40,542 nucleotides of DNA. Origin: Candidatus Copromonas avistercoris (nom. illeg.) (GTDB lineage Bacteria; Bacillota; Clostridia; Lachnospirales; Lachnospiraceae). The stretch lies in assembly GCA_018713185.1 (NCBI GenBank), contig DVFQ01000027.1:1-40542 (forward strand), written 5' to 3'. A model generated the notes under the pieces. The model had not been told where the DNA came from, ran no database searches, and worked only from the letters and a program-made list of their open reading frames with translations. The translations under genes and the position numbers were made by a program. Below, piece after piece: positions 36,713-40,542 of this stretch; position 1 is the first letter of the stretch, and each line of letters starts with the position of its first letter.

Positions 36713-37951
36713 ATGAAGGGAAACGTGATCGTCGGACAATCCGGCGGCCCAACATCGGCGATTAATTCCAGCCTGGCTGGCGTATATCGTACCGCAATTG
36801 ACAGAGGAGCACCGAAGGTATATGGGATGCTGCATGGAATCCAGGGGCTTCTGGATGAAAAGTATGTAGATTTGTCGGAGCATATCCGCAATGATCTGGA
36901 TGTGGAGCTTTTAAAGAGAACGCCTGCGGCTTATCTTGGCTCCTGCCGGTACAAGCTGCCGGAAATTCACGAAGATCCGGAAGTTTATGAAAAGATTTTC
37001 GCGATCCTGGAAAAGCTGCAGATCGAAAGCTTTATCTATATCGGCGGCAATGATTCCATGGACACGATCAAAAAGCTCTCTGACTATGCGATCGTAAGAG
37101 GCTATGAGACAAAGTTTATCGGGGTTCCCAAGACCATCGATAACGATCTGGCGCTGACGGATCATACCCCGGGCTATGGAAGCGCGGCAAAATATATCGG
37201 AACCTCGACAAAGGAGATCATCCGTGACAGCAACGCTCTGGAATACGGAAAGGGCCTGGTTACGGTAATTGAGATCATGGGCCGCAACGCCGGCTGGCTG
37301 ACGGGCGCGTCCGCTCTTTCCAAGGGCGAGGACTGCGAAGGGCCGGATCTGATCTATCTGCCGGAGCTGCCCTTTGACGTGGAGAAATTTGTTGAGAAGG
37401 TGAAAAGCCTTTTAGAAAAGAAGCAGTCGGTGGTGGTCGCCGTTTCCGAAGGGATCCGGCTGGCCGACGGAAGATATGTGTGCGAGCTGACCAACGGCGT
37501 GGATTATGTGGACGCATTTGGACATAAGCAGTTAAGCGGAACGGCTAACTATCTTGCCTGCCGGATCGCCAATGAGTTAAACTGCAAGGCGAGGGGAATC
37601 GAGCTTTCCACGCTTCAGAGAGCGGCCTCCCATCTTGTTTCCAGAATTGATATTATCGAGGCGTTCCAGGTAGGCGGCGCGGCGGTAAAGGCGGCCGACG
37701 AGGGAGATACCGGCGAGATGGTGATCCTGGAGCGTTTGTCGGACGATCCGTACCAGTGCACCACAAGCCTGCGGAATGTCCATAAAGTATCCAATGTGGA
37801 GAAGGTAGTTCCCCGCAGCTGGATCAATGAAGAGGGCGACTATGTGACGGAGGAATTTTTAAATTATGTCCGTCCGCTGATCCAGGGCGACGTGCCGCCG
37901 ATCATGGTGGACGGAATCCCGCGCCATCTGTACCACTGCGATAAATGGTAA
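36713..37951 (+). CDS. 6-phosphofructokinase, predicted pyrophosphate-dependent
   Basis: GQSGGPTSAINSS; GGNDSMDT; PKTIDNDLALTDHTPGYGSAAKY; MGRNAGWLTG. Lys in PKTIDND and Asp in GGND are the PPi-type signature residues. Confidence 0.92.
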   Translation: MKGNVIVGQSGGPTSAINSSLAGVYRTAIDRGAPKVYGMLHGIQGLLDEKYVDLSEHIRNDLDVELLKRTPAAYLGSCRYKLPEIHEDPEVYEKIFAILEKLQIESFIYIGGNDSMDTIKKLSDYAIVRGYETKFIGVPKTIDNDLALTDHTPGYGSAAKYIGTSTKEIIRDSNALEYGKGLVTVIEIMGRNAGWLTGASALSKGEDCEGPDLIYLPELPFDVEKFVEKVKSLLEKKQSVVVAVSEGIRLADGRYVCELTNGVDYVDAFGHKQLSGTANYLACRIANELNCKARGIELSTLQRAASHLVSRIDIIEAFQVGGAAVKAADEGDTGEMVILERLSDDPYQCTTSLRNVHKVSNVEKVVPRSWINEEGDYVTEEFLNYVRPLIQGDVPPIMVDGIPRHLYHCDKW

Positions 37952-37954
37952 TGC

Positions 37955-37972
37955 TGCCGGAGATTTCCGGCA
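37955..37972 (+). promoter_or_regulatory. Perfect 7-bp hairpin (tgccgga-gatt-tccggca) between pfp and nitroreductase, next to the RBS
   Basis: Inverted repeat read directly; no T-run. Confidence 0.5.
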
Positions 37973-37998
37973 AGGAGGAAACTGGAGGGTAGAACGAT

Positions 37999-38511
37999 AT
38001 GGATTTTGAAAAGCTCTGCGTTAAACGGTATTTGCTGCGTAAATTCAGCGATGCTCCGGTGGAAAAAGAGAAATTGGAAAAGATCATTGAAGCGGGCCAC
38101 AACGCCCCTACGGCGCACAATAACCAGCCTCAGAGGATTTTCGTGCTTCAGTCAAAGGAGGCGCTGGAGAAAGCGGACGCCTGCACGCCGATGCATTTTC
38201 ACGCTCCGGTGATGCTGGTGGTGGCTTATGACGCCGGGATTGCCTGGAAACGGGAATTTGACGGAAAGAACCACGGCGAGATCGACGCGGTGATCGCGGT
38301 GACGCAGATGATGCTGCAGGCGGCGGATCTGGGCCTGGGAACGACGTATATCGGCATGTTTGATCCGAAAAAGCTTCTGGAGGAGTTTCCCGAGATGAAG
38401 GGACTGACGCCCATCGCGCTGCTTCCCGTGGGATACCCCGCGGAAGGAGCGCATCCGTCCCGGCTCCATACAGACCGGATCCCGGTCGAAGATATGGTTT
38501 TCTATCTGTAA
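37999..38511 (+). CDS. Nitroreductase family protein
   Basis: RYLLRKFSDAPVEKEKLEKIIEAGHNAPTAHNNQPQRIFVL; LGLGTTYIG; LLPVGYPAE. Confidence 0.92.
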   Translation: MDFEKLCVKRYLLRKFSDAPVEKEKLEKIIEAGHNAPTAHNNQPQRIFVLQSKEALEKADACTPMHFHAPVMLVVAYDAGIAWKREFDGKNHGEIDAVIAVTQMMLQAADLGLGTTYIGMFDPKKLLEEFPEMKGLTPIALLPVGYPAEGAHPSRLHTDRIPVEDMVFYL

Positions 38512-38517
38512 AAAATT

Positions 38518-38580
38518 GCCGCCGCGCGGCCCTGCGGAAATGCCTTCATCCATCGGGCTGCACGGCGGCGTTCTTTTCTT
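38518..38580. terminator. Bidirectional terminator between convergent genes
   Basis: aaaaaattgccgccg ... cggcggcgttcttttctttg. Confidence 0.65.
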
Positions 38581-38588
38581 TGTATTTC

Positions 38589-39905
38589 TTACTGAAGATG
38601 GCCCCAGCTCTTTAAGTATTCTTCCTTCGTCATGACGGGCTTAAAGGTTTCCTTGACCATGCGGCCGGTCTCAGCGCCGTCGGCTAAAAGATCGATGGCG
38701 GTCATGATCAGGGCCTTGGCGGAAACGATATAGGCCATGTCTTTATCCTCGATAAAGTAATCGGGGCAGTGGGCGCCGCCCTTGGCGCCTCCGATGTAGG
38801 CGTGAACCGTCGGAAGAAGATGGGAAATATCTCCGGCGTCCGTGGAGCCGCCGCTGGATGCCGAAATGCATTCCGTATGCTCTTTGCCGATGAGCACGCA
38901 AAGATTTTCATACATAAGCTCCGCCAGAGGCTGGTGGGTAACGACGGGGAGATAACCGGGAAGCTCCGTAATCTCACACTGCGCGCCGACGGCGTAAGCG
39001 CCGGCCTCCAGGGCCCGGTTGACCTTCCGGCTGGCGTCCAGGATCGCTTCTACCCGCGCGCCGCGCACGTAGGTCTCGATCCGGACGTCGGAGGGAACGA
39101 TATTGACCAGGTCGCCGCCCTTTGTGATAATGGGATGGACGCGGATATGATCCTCGTCGCGGAAGGTTTCCCGCTGCGCGTGAATGGCGGCCAAGCCGAT
39201 TTCAGCGGCGTTTAAGGCGTTGATCCCGTCGAAGGGCGCGCCGCCGGCGTGGGCTTCTTTTCCGATATACCGAACCAGCTTCCCGACAAAGCCGTTGGCG
39301 GGGCTTCCGGCGTTGGCTTTGATCTGCTCGCCGCTGGTGGACTGGGTATGCTGCATCACCATTACGTCCACATCGTCCATAGCGCCCAGGCGGATAAACT
39401 CCTGCTTGCCGCCCAGGAACGCGATCTTGCCTTCCTCTCTTAAACGGTTCCGATATTCCAGCTCAACAAATTCCTCGCTGGGAACGGCCATCAGGGCGAT
39501 ATCGCCGGCCAGATCCTCCATGATCCCCGCGTCGTGGAGCGCATAGGCGACTCCGGCCAGACCCGCCATCATACAGTGGTGGCCGCAGGCGTGGGCGGCG
39601 CCGGTGGACGGATCCGCGCAGGGATGGGCCGGAACGACGACGGCGTCCAGCTCGCCCATGAGCGCTACTTTCATTTTGCTCTCTTTTCCTTTGAAATTCG
39701 CGATCACGCCGGTCAGGGCGACATGATCCTGGTGGGCGAAGCCAAGGCTGTCTAAAAGCTTCTGGAATTTTTCCGAGGTTTTTACTTCTTTATAGCCTAA
39801 TTCCGGCTCGGCGAAAATGCTGTCGCCAAAGGCGATGATATCATCCCGGTGGGCGTCGATGGCCCGGCAGGCAGCTTCTTTTAATTCTTCTTTGGTTCGT
39901 CCCAT
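38589..39905 (-). CDS. M20-family amidohydrolase/peptidase
   Basis: FAEPELGYKEVKTSEKFQ; GAAHACGHHCMMAGLAG; SSGGSTDAGDISHLLPTVHAYIGG; RBS AGGAGGATTTTATT-ATG at 39905. Confidence 0.92.
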   Translation of the reverse strand: MGRTKEELKEAACRAIDAHRDDIIAFGDSIFAEPELGYKEVKTSEKFQKLLDSLGFAHQDHVALTGVIANFKGKESKMKVALMGELDAVVVPAHPCADPSTGAAHACGHHCMMAGLAGVAYALHDAGIMEDLAGDIALMAVPSEEFVELEYRNRLREEGKIAFLGGKQEFIRLGAMDDVDVMVMQHTQSTSGEQIKANAGSPANGFVGKLVRYIGKEAHAGGAPFDGINALNAAEIGLAAIHAQRETFRDEDHIRVHPIITKGGDLVNIVPSDVRIETYVRGARVEAILDASRKVNRALEAGAYAVGAQCEITELPGYLPVVTHQPLAELMYENLCVLIGKEHTECISASSGGSTDAGDISHLLPTVHAYIGGAKGGAHCPDYFIEDKDMAYIVSAKALIMTAIDLLADGAETGRMVKETFKPVMTKEEYLKSWGHLQ

Positions 39906-39944
39906 AATAAAATCCTCCTTTTGCAAAATGGCCTGGAAAAATCG

Positions 39945-40466
39945 TTATTCAATATAAGTTACGGTTCCCGTCCGGCGGATCGGCGCGATGGGGGCGTCAG
40001 GAGCGGGATATCCCAGAGCGGCCATACCGAAGACGGAGTGATTTTCGGGAACGCCGAAGTCGTTTAAGATTTCCCGGATCGCCGGAGCATCGCAGATATT
40101 CTGCATCTGGTTGATCCAGACGGAGCCGATTCCCAGGGAATGGGCGGCCAGGAAAATATTTTCCAGCGCGCAGGCGTTATCCTCTTTGCTCCAGATTCCA
40201 TCCGTGATATTGGAGGGCATGATGATGGCGGCAGGATGGTACATGTCGTAGCCGTCCCGCTTCAACTCGGTTCCAATGGCCGCCACCAGGCGGGCAATGG
40301 CGTCTTTGTTGGTGATCACCGTAAACTTCCAGGTCTGGAGTCCCTTTCCGCTGGGAGCATGGAGAGCGGCGTCCACCAGCACTTCCAGAGTTTCTTTGGG
40401 GATCGGTTGGTCTGTAAATTTGCGGATGCTTCTTCTGGTCAGAATGTTTTTAATTACTTCGTTCAT
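39945..40466 (-). CDS. Nitroreductase family protein
   Basis: LTRRSIRKFTDQPIPKETLEVLVDAALHAPSGKGLQTWKFTVI; LGIGSVWINQ; ALGYPAPD; RBS GGAGGCTCAC-ATG at 40466. Confidence 0.93.
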   Translation of the reverse strand: MNEVIKNILTRRSIRKFTDQPIPKETLEVLVDAALHAPSGKGLQTWKFTVITNKDAIARLVAAIGTELKRDGYDMYHPAAIIMPSNITDGIWSKEDNACALENIFLAAHSLGIGSVWINQMQNICDAPAIREILNDFGVPENHSVFGMAALGYPAPDAPIAPIRRTGTVTYIE

Positions 40467-40542
40467 GTGAGCCTCCTTCTTCCGGCGCGCCGCCGGATGC
40501 GTTTCTGATATTATCATAAACAAACGGCGGCCAAATGTCCAG

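Noticed and set aside
1-40542. tRNA, rRNA, transposase, integrase or phage genes
   Set aside because: None recognised on either strand; no terminal inverted repeats or integrase-like ORFs seen, so there is no direct evidence that the surface locus is a mobile island.

Overview
The window is a gene-dense, GC-moderate Firmicutes chromosome segment. Gene content suggests a sporulating Lachnospiraceae/Clostridia-type genome (inference). Housekeeping genes include mtnN, pgi, transketolase, ROK glucokinase, a CBS/DRTGG-type Mn-dependent pyrophosphatase, a flavin reductase, shikimate kinase, a PPi-type phosphofructokinase, nitroreductases and an M20 amidohydrolase. Sporulation-related genes are yyaC-like and spmB-like. 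The central 18 kb (about 16.7-35.0 kb) is a co-directional surface-protein locus: a DUF6273-like secreted protein, a 1379-aa beta-helix/Ig-like/cell-wall-binding protein, a roughly 3746-aa SpaA/Cna_B-type giant adhesin ending in an FPETG sorting signal, and a translationally coupled single-pass membrane protein. No sortase is visible. The observations I rate highest are: (i) a protein that looks like a catalytically dead MPN/JAB domain joined through one TM helix to an extracellular LysM; (ii) a perfect hairpin followed by a 14-codon hydrophobic CxxC micro-ORF (MKNLCAICLISILM) upstream of the pyrophosphatase; (iii) short tandem duplications anchored on or just after stop codons of four separate genes; (iv) a recurring SNA linear motif in both giant surface proteins; (v) a repeated, apparently uncharacterised Ig-like module with a TGDRxxP signature. 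All assignments come from reading the sequence; no searches were run.
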